From an uncultured Treponema sp. (GTDB taxonomy: Bacteria; Spirochaetota; Spirochaetia; Treponematales; Treponemataceae), in assembly GCA_910584475.1 (NCBI GenBank), contig CAJUBD010000008.1:46123-110122 (forward strand): 64,000 nt of DNA, written 5' to 3'. The stretch's first letter is position 1. Each line of letters begins with the position of its first letter. Below, in pieces: positions 8,691 to 16,664 of the stretch. Under the pieces are notes generated by a model that saw nothing but the letters and a program-made list of their open reading frames with translations, had not been told where the DNA came from and ran no database searches. A program made the position numbers and the translations under genes.

Positions 8691-9252
8691 TAATATAATT
8701 CCTAACAGCTTCGGCCGCACTTGAAACGAGCGCGCCCATCGTGCGCGAAGTGATTGTCGCTCCAGTGATCGCCTCAAAGTCGCTGCCCAAAACGAGCGGC
8801 ATTTTCGCGCTTACGCCAGCGAACTGTCCGTAAAAGGTCGTTCCTTTTGAATTGCGGTAATTCGCGTCGACAGCCTTTTGCCCGAAGCCAGGAGAATCCG
8901 ATGTGGCTAAAATATGCACGCCCGCAATCTGCAATTCTGGAGAAAATCCCGCCACCAAAGTAGAAGTGTCGTAAGTCGGCCCTGTGATTTTCACGGCATA
9001 GCCCGCAACGCTTCCGCCCTGAATCACTTTGTAAAAAGAATCGACCGTCGCGCTTGATTGCGGCGCGGAAAAATTTTCAATCCTTTCAAAACTTTCCGCC
9101 TCAGGAAAAATTATTTTCAGCGCAGTCTGTTCCTTTTTCAAGGCATGCGCCTCAATTTCCGGAGCGGTAAAATTGTTCACCACGGCGAGCGCGAGGCATG
9201 CCGCCGATGCATATAGCGCGAGTTTTATTCCAAGAACGAGCGCGTTTTTCAT
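8686..9252 (-). CDS. rnfG: Rnf complex subunit G, FMN-binding protein
   Basis: A 188-residue protein with one N-terminal membrane anchor and an extracytoplasmic FMN-binding domain. The motif ITGATITS near the C-terminus contains the Thr to which FMN is covalently bound in RnfG/NqrC proteins. The start ATG at 9252 is chosen because GGGAGG precedes it; an ATG four codons upstream overlaps that site. The gene is separated from rnfD by a modular hairpin element that runs from the SD-like sequence at the rnfD end to the SD of rnfG. Confidence 0.92.
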   Translation of the reverse strand: MKNALVLGIKLALYASAACLALAVVNNFTAPEIEAHALKKEQTALKIIFPEAESFERIENFSAPQSSATVDSFYKVIQGGSVAGYAVKITGPTYDTSTLVAGFSPELQIAGVHILATSDSPGFGQKAVDANYRNSKGTTFYGQFAGVSAKMPLVLGSDFEAITGATITSRTMGALVSSAAEAVRNYIR

Positions 9253-9254
9253 TT

Positions 9255-9455
9255 TGCCTCCCATAAAAAGTCAAGAGCGATTTGGCCAGAAACTTCGTCG
9301 CCAGTACAAAATCGCGATTGGCTTTTTAACGTGCGCGTTAAGCAACTTGTTGCGACGCGCACTAGTGTATAACAAGTTTGGTGAGCTGCGACGCAACTTT
9401 CCAAACTTTAGATGATAGAAATGCCGCGTTGTTTTAGCGGCTTTTCTATCATACC
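9255..9455 (-). repeat. Modular hairpin element between rnfD and rnfG
   Basis: Read on the minus strand it starts at GGAGG in the last codons of rnfD. A stem-loop with loop core GCCGCTAAAACAACGCGGC (9411-9452) follows, then a GTTTGG...CCAAAC hairpin, a GTGCGCG...CGCGCAC hairpin and a long final hairpin ending at the rnfG ribosome site. The module order matches copies at 28829, 29444, 29600 and 51807. Confidence 0.65.
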
Positions 9456-10387
9456 TCCATCGCGGACTTTTTGTAGCCGTATTTTCGCGGAGTGATTTTG
9501 TTCAAGAAAGGCGTGAGTGAATCCATGATTAAAATCGAAAACATAACGCCTTCAGGATAGCCGCCGAATTTTCTAATCAAAAATGTGATGAGTCCACAAC
9601 CCGCGCCGTAGACTAGACGACCAGGCTTTGTAACCGGCGCGGTTACATAATCAGTTACCATAAAAGTCGCGCCAAAAATGAGACCGCCCGAAAGCAACGC
9701 CATCAAGATATCGCCGCCTGAAATCCAAGTCAAAATCACAGTCGTTGCCACCATCGCAAAAGGCGCACGCCAGTCGATTGTCTTCGTGACCAAAAGGAAA
9801 ACGAACGAAATCAAAATCAGCAAAATCGAAGTTTCGCCGATACATCCGGCGCGGTTTCCCAAAAAGTATTGCAGATAAATTTCGCGGCTCGGAATGAATT
9901 CTCCGTTTTTCAGGGAAGACAAAACCGTCGCCGTGCTCACCGCGTCAGGCAAAGGCGTTATCCATGCGCTTCCCATCGTAACGGGAAAACTCACGAACAA
10001 AAACGCGCGTCCAGTCAAAGCCGGATTCCAAACGTTGCTTCCAAGTCCGCCGAAAAGCGACTTCGCCACGATGATTCCGAACGCCGCGCCAAGCACCGTC
10101 TGCCAAACGGGAATCGTCGGCGGCAAAACAAGGGCCAGAAGAATTCCCGTGATTATCGCCGAGCCGTCACAAATAGTCTGCTTTTTCTTCGCGAGCAAAT
10201 TGAAAAGGAATTCAAAAAGCACCGAGGAAGCCACGCTCGCCAAAATCGTGATCAAGGCCGGCACTCCGAAAATCACCACGCCATAAACGCATTCTGGAAT
10301 GAGAGAAATCACCACCGTGAACATCAGCCCTTGCGTTTTTCTTCCATTAGAGATATGCGGCGAAGAAGAAAGAATCATCTTTTCCAT
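9449..10387 (-). CDS. rnfD: Rnf complex subunit D, membrane flavoprotein
   Basis: A 312-residue membrane protein with many hydrophobic helices. The stretch GATFMVTDYVTAP contains the conserved Ser/Thr-rich site where RnfD/NqrB proteins carry covalent FMN, and SSSPHISNGRKTQGLMFTV near the N-terminus is typical of the family. The ATG at 10387 is chosen because it gives the normal N-terminus; the frame is open further upstream over the rnfC end but without family similarity. It follows rnfC by 23 bases. Confidence 0.92.
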   Translation of the reverse strand: MEKMILSSSPHISNGRKTQGLMFTVVISLIPECVYGVVIFGVPALITILASVASSVLFEFLFNLLAKKKQTICDGSAIITGILLALVLPPTIPVWQTVLGAAFGIIVAKSLFGGLGSNVWNPALTGRAFLFVSFPVTMGSAWITPLPDAVSTATVLSSLKNGEFIPSREIYLQYFLGNRAGCIGETSILLILISFVFLLVTKTIDWRAPFAMVATTVILTWISGGDILMALLSGGLIFGATFMVTDYVTAPVTKPGRLVYGAGCGLITFLIRKFGGYPEGVMFSILIMDSLTPFLNKITPRKYGYKKSAMEV

Positions 10388-10410
10388 AATTACTTTTACT
10401 TCCTTAATTT

Positions 10411-11796
10411 TTATTTTGCCTGAAGCGGCTGAACTGCAGCCCTCGCCTTTTCTGCGGCAAGCCGCGCACGCTCCGCGTTTTTTCCAAGCCGAATTATCTG
10501 CACGAGACGAACCGTCGCGGGACAAACATAAGCGCACGAACCGCATTCTATGCAATCCATAAGTCCATATTTTTTCGCGTCTTTTAGAGAATCGGTTTTG
10601 ACTGAACGGATTATCATCACGGGCGTGAGGCGCATAGGACAAACGTCGACACATTTTCCGCAACCAACGCAAGCAGATGTTTCAGTCGCGTCGATTTCGT
10701 CCTTTGTCAAAAACAAGACCCCGCTCGTGCCCTTGAGAATCGGGAACGCTGCGCTTTGCATTGAAAATCCCATCATCGGTCCGCCCGACAAGATTTTCGC
10801 CACGTTTTCTTGAATCTCAATTTCGCCGCCAATCAGGTCGCTCACCAAAGTTCCGATCGGCGCAATCAAATTTTTCGGCTCTTTTACGCCCAAGCCGCTC
10901 ACAGTGAACGCGCGCTCAATCAAAGGCTTTCCTTCGCGGAACGCTTCGCTGATGGCGCAGACCGTGCCCACATTGCAAACAATGCAGCCTGAGTTGGCAG
11001 GAAGTTTTCCGGCGGGCACTTCGCGTCCAGTCGCCGCAGTGATGATGTCCTTTTCCGCGCCTTGCGGATACTTTGTTTTCACGAGAATCACTTCAATTGA
11101 GACACCTTTTTCATCGCGGACTTTTTTCGCCACGCCTTCAAGTTTGGGAACAAGGTGCGCCTTGTTGCTCTCCAAAACTATCCGCACATTTATTGCGTTC
11201 GCCTCGCGACCATTGCACAAAGCCACGATTCTCTGCACGATCAGAAGTCCGTCCATAACCTTTTCAGGCGTTTCGTCCAAGGTCTGTTCGTCCACCGTAA
11301 GATACGGCTCGCATTCCGCCGCGTTCAGCAAAATGAAGTCAATCTTGCAATCCTTTGGCGGATTCAATTTGACATGCGTGGGAAACGAAGCGCCGCCCAT
11401 TCCGCAGATGCCCGCATCCTTTACGCGCGACAAAGCCTCTTCGCCCGAGCACGAAAACGGGTCGAGCGGCGGCATGAATTCCACACGATCTTCGTCGTCC
11501 GCCTGAATCACGATACATGGAACTTCTGCATTGGCGGTAGAAAGGTTCGAGACGATTTTTTTCACCGTGCCGCTCACGGGACTGTGAACGCTCGCGCTTA
11601 CGAACGCCTCGCTTTTCGCGATGACCTGCCCGCGCGAAACCTTTTGCCCGACTTCGACAATCGGAACATTCGGCGCACCGCCCATCGTCACAGGAACATA
11701 AAACATTTTGGAAGCCGGAAAAACCTTCGTTATTTTTTTTCCTTGGCTCAATTCCTTATGCTCGGGCGGAAAAATCCCGCCTTTGAAAGTCCGCAT
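10411..11796 (-). CDS. rnfC: Rnf complex subunit C, NADH-binding 4Fe-4S protein
   Basis: Peripheral, 461-residue NAD(H)-binding subunit. It starts with the barrel-sandwich domain MRTFKGGIFPPEHKELSQGK. A nucleotide-binding GICGMGGASFPTHVKL region lies near residue 130, and two 4Fe-4S motifs (CVGCGKCVDVCP and CIECGSCAYVCP) lie near the C-terminus. First gene of the rnf operon, with AGGAG before the ATG at 11796. The operon's likely promoter, an extended -10 TATAAT at 12057-12062, sits about 260 bases upstream in the left copy of the repeat that flanks hicAB. Confidence 0.93.
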   Translation of the reverse strand: MRTFKGGIFPPEHKELSQGKKITKVFPASKMFYVPVTMGGAPNVPIVEVGQKVSRGQVIAKSEAFVSASVHSPVSGTVKKIVSNLSTANAEVPCIVIQADDEDRVEFMPPLDPFSCSGEEALSRVKDAGICGMGGASFPTHVKLNPPKDCKIDFILLNAAECEPYLTVDEQTLDETPEKVMDGLLIVQRIVALCNGREANAINVRIVLESNKAHLVPKLEGVAKKVRDEKGVSIEVILVKTKYPQGAEKDIITAATGREVPAGKLPANSGCIVCNVGTVCAISEAFREGKPLIERAFTVSGLGVKEPKNLIAPIGTLVSDLIGGEIEIQENVAKILSGGPMMGFSMQSAAFPILKGTSGVLFLTKDEIDATETSACVGCGKCVDVCPMRLTPVMIIRSVKTDSLKDAKKYGLMDCIECGSCAYVCPATVRLVQIIRLGKNAERARLAAEKARAAVQPLQAK

Positions 11797-12056
11797 ATTT
11801 TCTCCTAATAAAATCAATTTGTGAAATTTCAAATTCGCAAATCAATTTTCAGTCCATTTTAGTGTCAATTTTTAACATTCATTAAAAATCAAGTCCGCAT
11901 GAAATGTCAATTTTCGAGGAACTTAATTTCGCCCGCGTTAGCAACTTGTTGCGGCGCGGACAAGTAAAATAACCTGAGTTTGCGACGCAAACTCAGGTTA
12001 AAAGTTTACGCGCAATTTTAGCGTAAACTTTTAACGCTCGCAATGTCTATCGATAC
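11797..12056 (-). repeat. rnfC leader with modular hairpins
   Basis: This 260-base gap holds no gene. On the minus strand it carries a stem-loop with core TTTACGCTAAAATTGCGCGTAAA (11997-12035), a CTGAGTTTGCG/CGCAAACTCAG hairpin, a GC-rich CCGCG...CGCGG hairpin and an A/T-rich hairpin with a TTTGAAA loop just before the AGGAG of rnfC. The order matches the other modular elements. Confidence 0.6.
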
Positions 12057-12094
12057 ATTATATCACACAATCGCGAAAAAGAAAAGCACTTTGC
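12056..12094. repeat. Left direct repeat flanking hicAB, with rnf promoter
   Basis: A 39-base segment identical at 38 positions to 12610-12648. On the minus strand it holds TGATATAAT, an extended -10 box (forward 12057-12062), which is the best candidate promoter for the rnf operon. Confidence 0.85.
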
Positions 12095-12144
12095 AAAAAG
12101 TTTTGGATGAGAAATGCGAAAAACGCCATTGCTTCCTTGAAGGA

Positions 12145-12354
12145 TTACGCGAACATCAGTTTTCCGCGCGGCTGGGGAATTTCTCGGTTTAAAGCTTTTG
12201 CTGTTTCAATCCATTCATCGATGATTTTTTCCGCATTTGAAAGCGCGTCTTGCGCGGTGTTTCCGTCCGCTATGCAGCCCGCAAGTTCAGGCACTTCAAC
12301 GATAAACTTTTCGTCAGCTTCTGACCAATACAAAATCCGTTCGTACTTGTGCAT
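12145..12354 (-). CDS. hicB: HicB-family antitoxin
   Basis: A 69-residue protein with the HicB partial RNase-H-like fold pattern: ILYWSEADEKFIVEVPELAGCIADGNTAQDALSNAEKIIDEWI. It should bind and neutralise HicA and probably repress the operon. The C-terminus is short and shows no obvious DNA-binding domain. The ATG at 12354 overlaps the hicA stop codon and stands seven bases after GGAGG, so translation is coupled; an ATG one codon earlier is possible. Confidence 0.85.
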   Translation of the reverse strand: MHKYERILYWSEADEKFIVEVPELAGCIADGNTAQDALSNAEKIIDEWIETAKALNREIPQPRGKLMFA

Positions 12355-12605
12355 CATTTCGCCTCCATTCCATATTTCAGAATCAAGTTTCGGATTTGCT
12401 TCACTTGATACGCCTTCGCATAATTGCCTTCAGGCTGAATGTTTATGATTTCACAAACGCCGGTCTTGTAATAGATAAAATGATCGCCTTTTATGCGGCA
12501 TTCAAATCCAATACATTTTAACAAGTTCTGCAAATCCTTGAATTTTATCGATTTGTCCGCGCGTCCGCTCAAAACTTGCGAAAGAAGCTTTTTAATCCCT
12601 GGCAT
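12354..12605 (-). CDS. hicA: HicA-family mRNA interferase toxin
   Basis: An 83-residue toxin that would cleave mRNA in the absence of HicB. The double-stranded-RNA-binding-like fold is suggested by the length and the motif GDHFIYY, where His42 corresponds to the catalytic His of HicA proteins. The ATG at 12605 lies five bases after TACAAT and has no ribosome site, so the message appears leaderless. The promoter is the right copy of a duplicated 39-base segment. The order hicA-hicB with overlap is the usual one. Confidence 0.85.
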   Translation of the reverse strand: MPGIKKLLSQVLSGRADKSIKFKDLQNLLKCIGFECRIKGDHFIYYKTGVCEIINIQPEGNYAKAYQVKQIRNLILKYGMEAK

Positions 12606-12609
12606 AATC

Positions 12610-12648
12610 CATTGTATCACACAATCGCGAAAAAGAAAAGCACTTTGC
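12610..12648. repeat. Right direct repeat flanking hicAB, with hicA promoter
   Basis: Matches 12056-12094 at 38 of 39 bases. On the minus strand it supplies TACAAT just before the hicA ATG. It begins six bases after the aldehyde dehydrogenase stop codon. The repeat-to-repeat period is 554 bases. Confidence 0.85.
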
Positions 12649-12654
12649 GCCAAA

Positions 12655-14034
12655 TTACTTTAGGAAAATTTTCAGCAGCTTGCCGAAGAATTTCTTGTAC
12701 GGCTGATAGCGCATCGGCAAATCCATCCAAGTCTTTTTGTCAATGATGCTCTTGTAATGGCTGAATGTCCTGAAGCCGTCCTCGCCGTGATACGCGCCCA
12801 TGCCGCTTTGTCCGAATCCGCCGAAACCCATTTCGCTTGTCGCCAAATGAATCACCACATCGTTTATGCAGCCTCCGCCGAATCCGCAGCGCGCCATGAC
12901 TTTTTTGGCAAGCGATTTTCTTGAAGTAAAGATATAGAGCGCGAGCGGATGTTCGAGCGAATTTATTTTCTGCACGGCCTCGTCAAGGCTTTTAAAAGTG
13001 AGTATCGGCATCACAGGTCCGAAAATTTCTTCCTGCATAATCGCGTCGGAAAAATTCACGCCGTCCATGACAGTCGGCTCTATTCGCAAAGTCCTTTCGT
13101 CGCTCGCGCCGCCGTGCACGACTTTCGCTTTTTCAATCAACGAATTGATTCTCGTGAAATGTTTTTCGTTGACTATTTTTCCGTAGTCAGGATTTTCAAG
13201 CGGAGCATTTCCATATTGGCGGACGATTTCCTTTTTCACTTCACGCAAGAATTCTTCTTTTATAGTTTCATCGCAATAGACATAATCAGGCGCGACGCAA
13301 GTTTGCCCGCAATTCAAAAATTTTCCGAAAACAATTCGCTTCGCCGCAAGTTTTATATTCGCGGATTTTTCCACGATGCAAGGGCTTTTTCCGCCGAGTT
13401 CGAGCGTGGCGGGAGTAAGGAATTTCGCGGCGCTCTGCAATACCGTTTTTCCGACGCTTTGGCTTCCCGTAAAAAATATGTAGTCGAACTGCGTTTCAAG
13501 AAGCGCGGAATTTTCGGCGCGTCCGCCTTTCACCACCGCCACATATTTTTCATCGAAACATTCATGTAAAATTTTTTCTATCACATCGCTCGTGGCGGGA
13601 GAATACGCGCTCGGCTTCACGACGGCCGTATTGCCGGCAGAGAGCGCGTCTACAAGAGGTTCGAGCGTCAAAAGGAAAGGATAGTTCCACGGACTCATTA
13701 TAAGCACGACTCCGTGCGGCGAAGGCTTCTTATAACTTCTCGAATGAAAATTCGTAATAGGGGTAGTAACAGTTTTTTCCCTTGCGAATTTTTTCGTGTG
13801 CTTCAGCATATAAGACAATTCGCTCAAAGTAAGCCCCACTTCGCACATATAGCTTTCAAACTCGCTTTTTCCCAAGTCGGATTTTATCGCGGCGGAAATT
13901 TCTTCGCTGCGCTTTTCAATGCTCACCTTTAATTTTTTCAACGCGTCTAATCTAAACGAAACGTCAAGAGTCGCGCCAGTGAAAAAAAATTCACGCTGAT
14001 TTTTTACGATTGTTTCAATCTGAGATTTTTCCAT
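12655..14034 (-). CDS. NAD(P)-dependent aldehyde dehydrogenase, class 3 / fatty-aldehyde type
   Basis: A 459-residue enzyme of the aldehyde dehydrogenase superfamily, oxidising aldehydes to acids. Visible motifs are the cofactor-site ELGGKSPCIVE, the catalytic Cys in NCGQTCVAPDYV, and QEEIFGPVMPI. The short length and the membrane-type C-terminus (KKFFGKLLKIFLK) fit the class 3 and YwdH/AlkH branch. The ATG at 14034 is chosen because it follows GGAG. It lies 30 bases after the alcohol dehydrogenase gene on the same strand, so the pair probably processes an alcohol via its aldehyde. Confidence 0.88.
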   Translation of the reverse strand: MEKSQIETIVKNQREFFFTGATLDVSFRLDALKKLKVSIEKRSEEISAAIKSDLGKSEFESYMCEVGLTLSELSYMLKHTKKFAREKTVTTPITNFHSRSYKKPSPHGVVLIMSPWNYPFLLTLEPLVDALSAGNTAVVKPSAYSPATSDVIEKILHECFDEKYVAVVKGGRAENSALLETQFDYIFFTGSQSVGKTVLQSAAKFLTPATLELGGKSPCIVEKSANIKLAAKRIVFGKFLNCGQTCVAPDYVYCDETIKEEFLREVKKEIVRQYGNAPLENPDYGKIVNEKHFTRINSLIEKAKVVHGGASDERTLRIEPTVMDGVNFSDAIMQEEIFGPVMPILTFKSLDEAVQKINSLEHPLALYIFTSRKSLAKKVMARCGFGGGCINDVVIHLATSEMGFGGFGQSGMGAYHGEDGFRTFSHYKSIIDKKTWMDLPMRYQPYKKFFGKLLKIFLK

Positions 14035-14064
14035 TGCATCACTCCATTCTAATCGCAATTTTCT

Positions 14065-15270
14065 TTAATTTTTTTCCATCAACAAATAATAAAATTTTTC
14101 CAATTCCTTCGCATTCATCAATTTCGGAACAGGATAAAGCGGATTCGCCTCCTTGTCGGCATAAAGCGCGAGTTTCGGAATATCTTCTTCGCGTATTCCT
14201 TTTAGCGTCGTGCCGATTCCAAATTTTATTTTCATATCTTTAATCGACTGAATGAATTTGAGCGCGGCACTTTCCGTGCATTCAGATTCCATGGCAACGC
14301 CCGCCGCCAAAGCCAATTTTCGCAACTTTTTGTAGACGCATTTTCCGTAGGATTCCAAGACGAACGGAAGCAGCGTCGCATTCGCAAGCCCATGCGGAAT
14401 GTTGTACGCGCCGCCAAGAGAATGCGCCACCGCGTGAACATAGCCAACATAAGATTTTGTAAAAGCCGCGCCCGCATAAAAAGAAGCCTTGAGCATGTTT
14501 TTGCGAGCCTCTTTGTTCATTCCGTCAGAATAGGCAGTGAAAATATTTTCGTAAATCAATTTCGTAGCGCGAAGCGCGTAGTTCCGTGTCTCGCGAGTCG
14601 TGCTTCTGCCGATGAACGCTTCGACCGCATGAGTGAGCGCATCCATTCCCGTCGTAGCGGTCATAAACGGTGGCAGGCTCAATATGACTTTCGGGTCGAG
14701 GACGGCATAAGACGGAATGAGAGGGAAATCATTTATGGCGTATTTGTGCCGCGTCTTTGAATCCGTAATCACTGCCGCCAAAGTGGTTTCGCTTCCTGTG
14801 CCGGCAGTAGTCGGAACTGCCGCTACGATTGGAAGACGCTTTCGGACTTTCAGAATGCAGCCCATTTTTTCAAGCGACTGCTTTGGCTTTGCTACGCGTG
14901 CGGCTACAGCCTTCGCGCAATCAATGCTAGAGCCTCCGCCGAATCCTATTATCGCACGGCAACCTTTTTCCAAATAAAGTTCGCGAGCCTCTTCCACGTT
15001 GTCCGTGGTGGGATTCGCGACCGTTCCGTCATAAATAGCGTAGCGAATGCCGTGATGGTCGAGATGCTCCAACATCCTGTCGAGCAAGCCTAAACCGCGA
15101 ACTCCCTTGTCTGTCACGACGAGTACGTTTTGAACATCGTTTTGCTCAAAGACCATCGAAAGTTTGGACGTGCTGTAAAAGACGCGTGGCTTTCTGTAAG
15201 GCAAAATAGGAATTGCCATGCGGAAGCAAATTTGAAAAATTCTACAGTAGATTTTTTTAATCGGATTCAT
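14065..15270 (-). CDS. Iron-containing alcohol dehydrogenase
   Basis: A 401-residue group III (Fe-dependent) NAD(P) alcohol dehydrogenase. The motifs GFGGGSSIDCAKAVA (nucleotide site), AVPTTAGTGSETT and the metal-binding region SYVGYVHAVAHSLGGAYNIPHGLANA (given as two parts: His in YVHAVAHSLGG and in NIPHG) are all present. The ATG at 15270 is preferred over an upstream one, because TTGTTT, 17 bases, TATAAT stands exactly six bases before it. It is the promoter-proximal gene of a two-gene unit with the aldehyde dehydrogenase. Confidence 0.9.
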   Translation of the reverse strand: MNPIKKIYCRIFQICFRMAIPILPYRKPRVFYSTSKLSMVFEQNDVQNVLVVTDKGVRGLGLLDRMLEHLDHHGIRYAIYDGTVANPTTDNVEEARELYLEKGCRAIIGFGGGSSIDCAKAVAARVAKPKQSLEKMGCILKVRKRLPIVAAVPTTAGTGSETTLAAVITDSKTRHKYAINDFPLIPSYAVLDPKVILSLPPFMTATTGMDALTHAVEAFIGRSTTRETRNYALRATKLIYENIFTAYSDGMNKEARKNMLKASFYAGAAFTKSYVGYVHAVAHSLGGAYNIPHGLANATLLPFVLESYGKCVYKKLRKLALAAGVAMESECTESAALKFIQSIKDMKIKFGIGTTLKGIREEDIPKLALYADKEANPLYPVPKLMNAKELEKFYYLLMEKN

Positions 15271-15276
15271 ATTTAC

Positions 15277-15305
15277 ATTATAAGGCAAATTCAAGGCGAA
15301 AACAA
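15277..15305 (-). promoter_or_regulatory. Promoter of the alcohol/aldehyde dehydrogenase unit
   Basis: TTGTTT (15305-15300), 17 bases, TATAAT (15282-15277), then six bases to the ATG at 15270 with no ribosome site. Confidence 0.8.
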
Positions 15306-15348
15306 GTATATTTTGCGCGGCAAGAGAATTTTATCGTAACATTGCCAC

Positions 15349-15377
15349 TTCCAAAATCCTTTAACTTATGGTATAAT
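15349..15377 (+). promoter_or_regulatory. Likely promoter for the envelope-protein pair
   Basis: TATAAT at 15372-15377 with a weak -35 (TTCCAA) 17 bases before it. It leaves a leader of about 110 bases before the ATG at 15493. Confidence 0.5.
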
Positions 15378-15492
15378 GAAAGTGAAACTGTATTCAGCAG
15401 CCATGACGGCGACCGATAAAACGGAGCGCCTTTCATTAGCTAAAGTTTGTCCGATTGTGTTGCAACCTGCCAAACTTTTTATAGGAGATTAT

Positions 15493-16530
15493 ATGAAAAA
15501 ATTAGTTTGCGCTTTCGCCGCGACGGCGGCTTTGTCACTTTCCGTTTCGGCGTACAATCCGCCGGTCCAAGGCGAGAATTTATTTTATCTCTCTCATCCA
15601 GAAAGTCTGACGGGCGGCATTTCCACTGCCGGAGGCGGCATCCTTTCCGTAACGCCGGCAAGCACTGCGATAAATCCCGCTTTGGGCGCACTGGAAAAAC
15701 GCATTTCGCTTGATTTGGGATACACAATGATGTTCGATTCCGTCGGTCCGGACAAGTACGGGCAGGCATTTGAAACTGGAATCATCGTTCCCACGGACTG
15801 GGCAAATTTCAGCGCGGAAATCGAAGGCGTTTTCGTTCCGTTCGCGAACATGCATTTGGAAAACAACATCAATCTAAAGACAAGCGCGTCAAAGCAAATA
15901 TTGGACAATCTTTATGTCGGTATCGGAATCTTCGGCGGCGGATTTTGGGGAAGCGGCGGGGATTGGATGCTCGCGGCGAACATCGGGGCAATCTATAATT
16001 TCGGAGACATCGCTTTTCTAAAAAACTTGCGCATCGGCGCGAGTCTGAACAACATCGGAAAACTTTACAACAATGCTGATGTCATTGGAATAAATTCTTC
16101 GGCATTGAACGGCTGGCCGAGTTTTCCGACTTTCTTGACGATCCGCGCGGGCGCGGCGGCCGAATTGGTCCGCCTCGAAAATTTTGCGCTTGGACTTTCG
16201 CTCGACGTAACCACGCCGCTTTTTCAAAACATCATTTTTGACACCGGAGTTCAAATCGAAATCGCGCATTTCTTGCGGATAAATTCTTCGTGGCATTTCA
16301 ACGCCCGCGAGACTTATAGAGGTCGCTCTTCATGGCTTCCGACTGTCGGAATTGTTTGCAAATTCAACATAGGAACGAATTTCTTGAAAAAAGATGACTG
16401 GTCGCGGAGCGAAGTTTGCCCTTCTGTGGCGTGGAAAAATGTTGACGGCGACATCAACTTGATTTCCGCAGGCGCGGTCGTTCGTCTAGGCGAACTGGAC
16501 ACAAGCGGTCCTGTCATTGAGATGGAATAG
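15493..16530 (+). CDS. Exported spirochaetal outer-membrane-type protein (UPF0164/FadL-like)
   Basis: A 345-residue protein with a clear signal peptide (MKKLVCAFAATAALSLSVSA). The mature start carries NPPVQGENLFYLSHPESL and a glycine-rich segment, followed by alternating amphipathic strands typical of a beta-barrel. The pattern recalls treponemal UPF0164 proteins, thought to be FadL-like barrels; that is an inference. The ATG at 15493 follows AGGAG at the right distance; the open frame upstream is leader. It probably shares a transcript with the large repeat protein downstream. Confidence 0.65.
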   Translation: MKKLVCAFAATAALSLSVSAYNPPVQGENLFYLSHPESLTGGISTAGGGILSVTPASTAINPALGALEKRISLDLGYTMMFDSVGPDKYGQAFETGIIVPTDWANFSAEIEGVFVPFANMHLENNINLKTSASKQILDNLYVGIGIFGGGFWGSGGDWMLAANIGAIYNFGDIAFLKNLRIGASLNNIGKLYNNADVIGINSSALNGWPSFPTFLTIRAGAAAELVRLENFALGLSLDVTTPLFQNIIFDTGVQIEIAHFLRINSSWHFNARETYRGRSSWLPTVGIVCKFNIGTNFLKKDDWSRSEVCPSVAWKNVDGDINLISAGAVVRLGELDTSGPVIEME

Positions 16531-16575
16531 GTTTTCGGAGCGTGAAAATCTGATTTCGCGCAAAAATTTTATATC

Positions 16576-16650
16576 AGGAGTGTAAGATACAAACCGTCTG
16601 AAATATCGATGAGTTTGTATCTTCAAAGTTTGCGTTGCAAACTTCGTAAT
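16576..16650 (+). repeat. Modular hairpin element before the OmpA-repeat gene
   Basis: Starts at AGGAG (16576). A stem-loop AAGATACAAAC...GTTTGTATCTT (16583-16623) has loop core GTCTGAAATATCGATG, and a second hairpin, AAGTTTGCGTTGCAAACTT, follows. It ends near GAGG before the ATG at 16665. This is the clearest + strand copy, so orientation follows the gene. Confidence 0.6.
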
Positions 16651-16664
16651 TAATAGAGGTACTT

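Noticed and set aside
9449..10672. Longer rnfD starting at 10672
   Set aside because: The extra N-terminus is antisense-like sequence over the rnfC end; the family N-terminus begins at the ATG at 10387.
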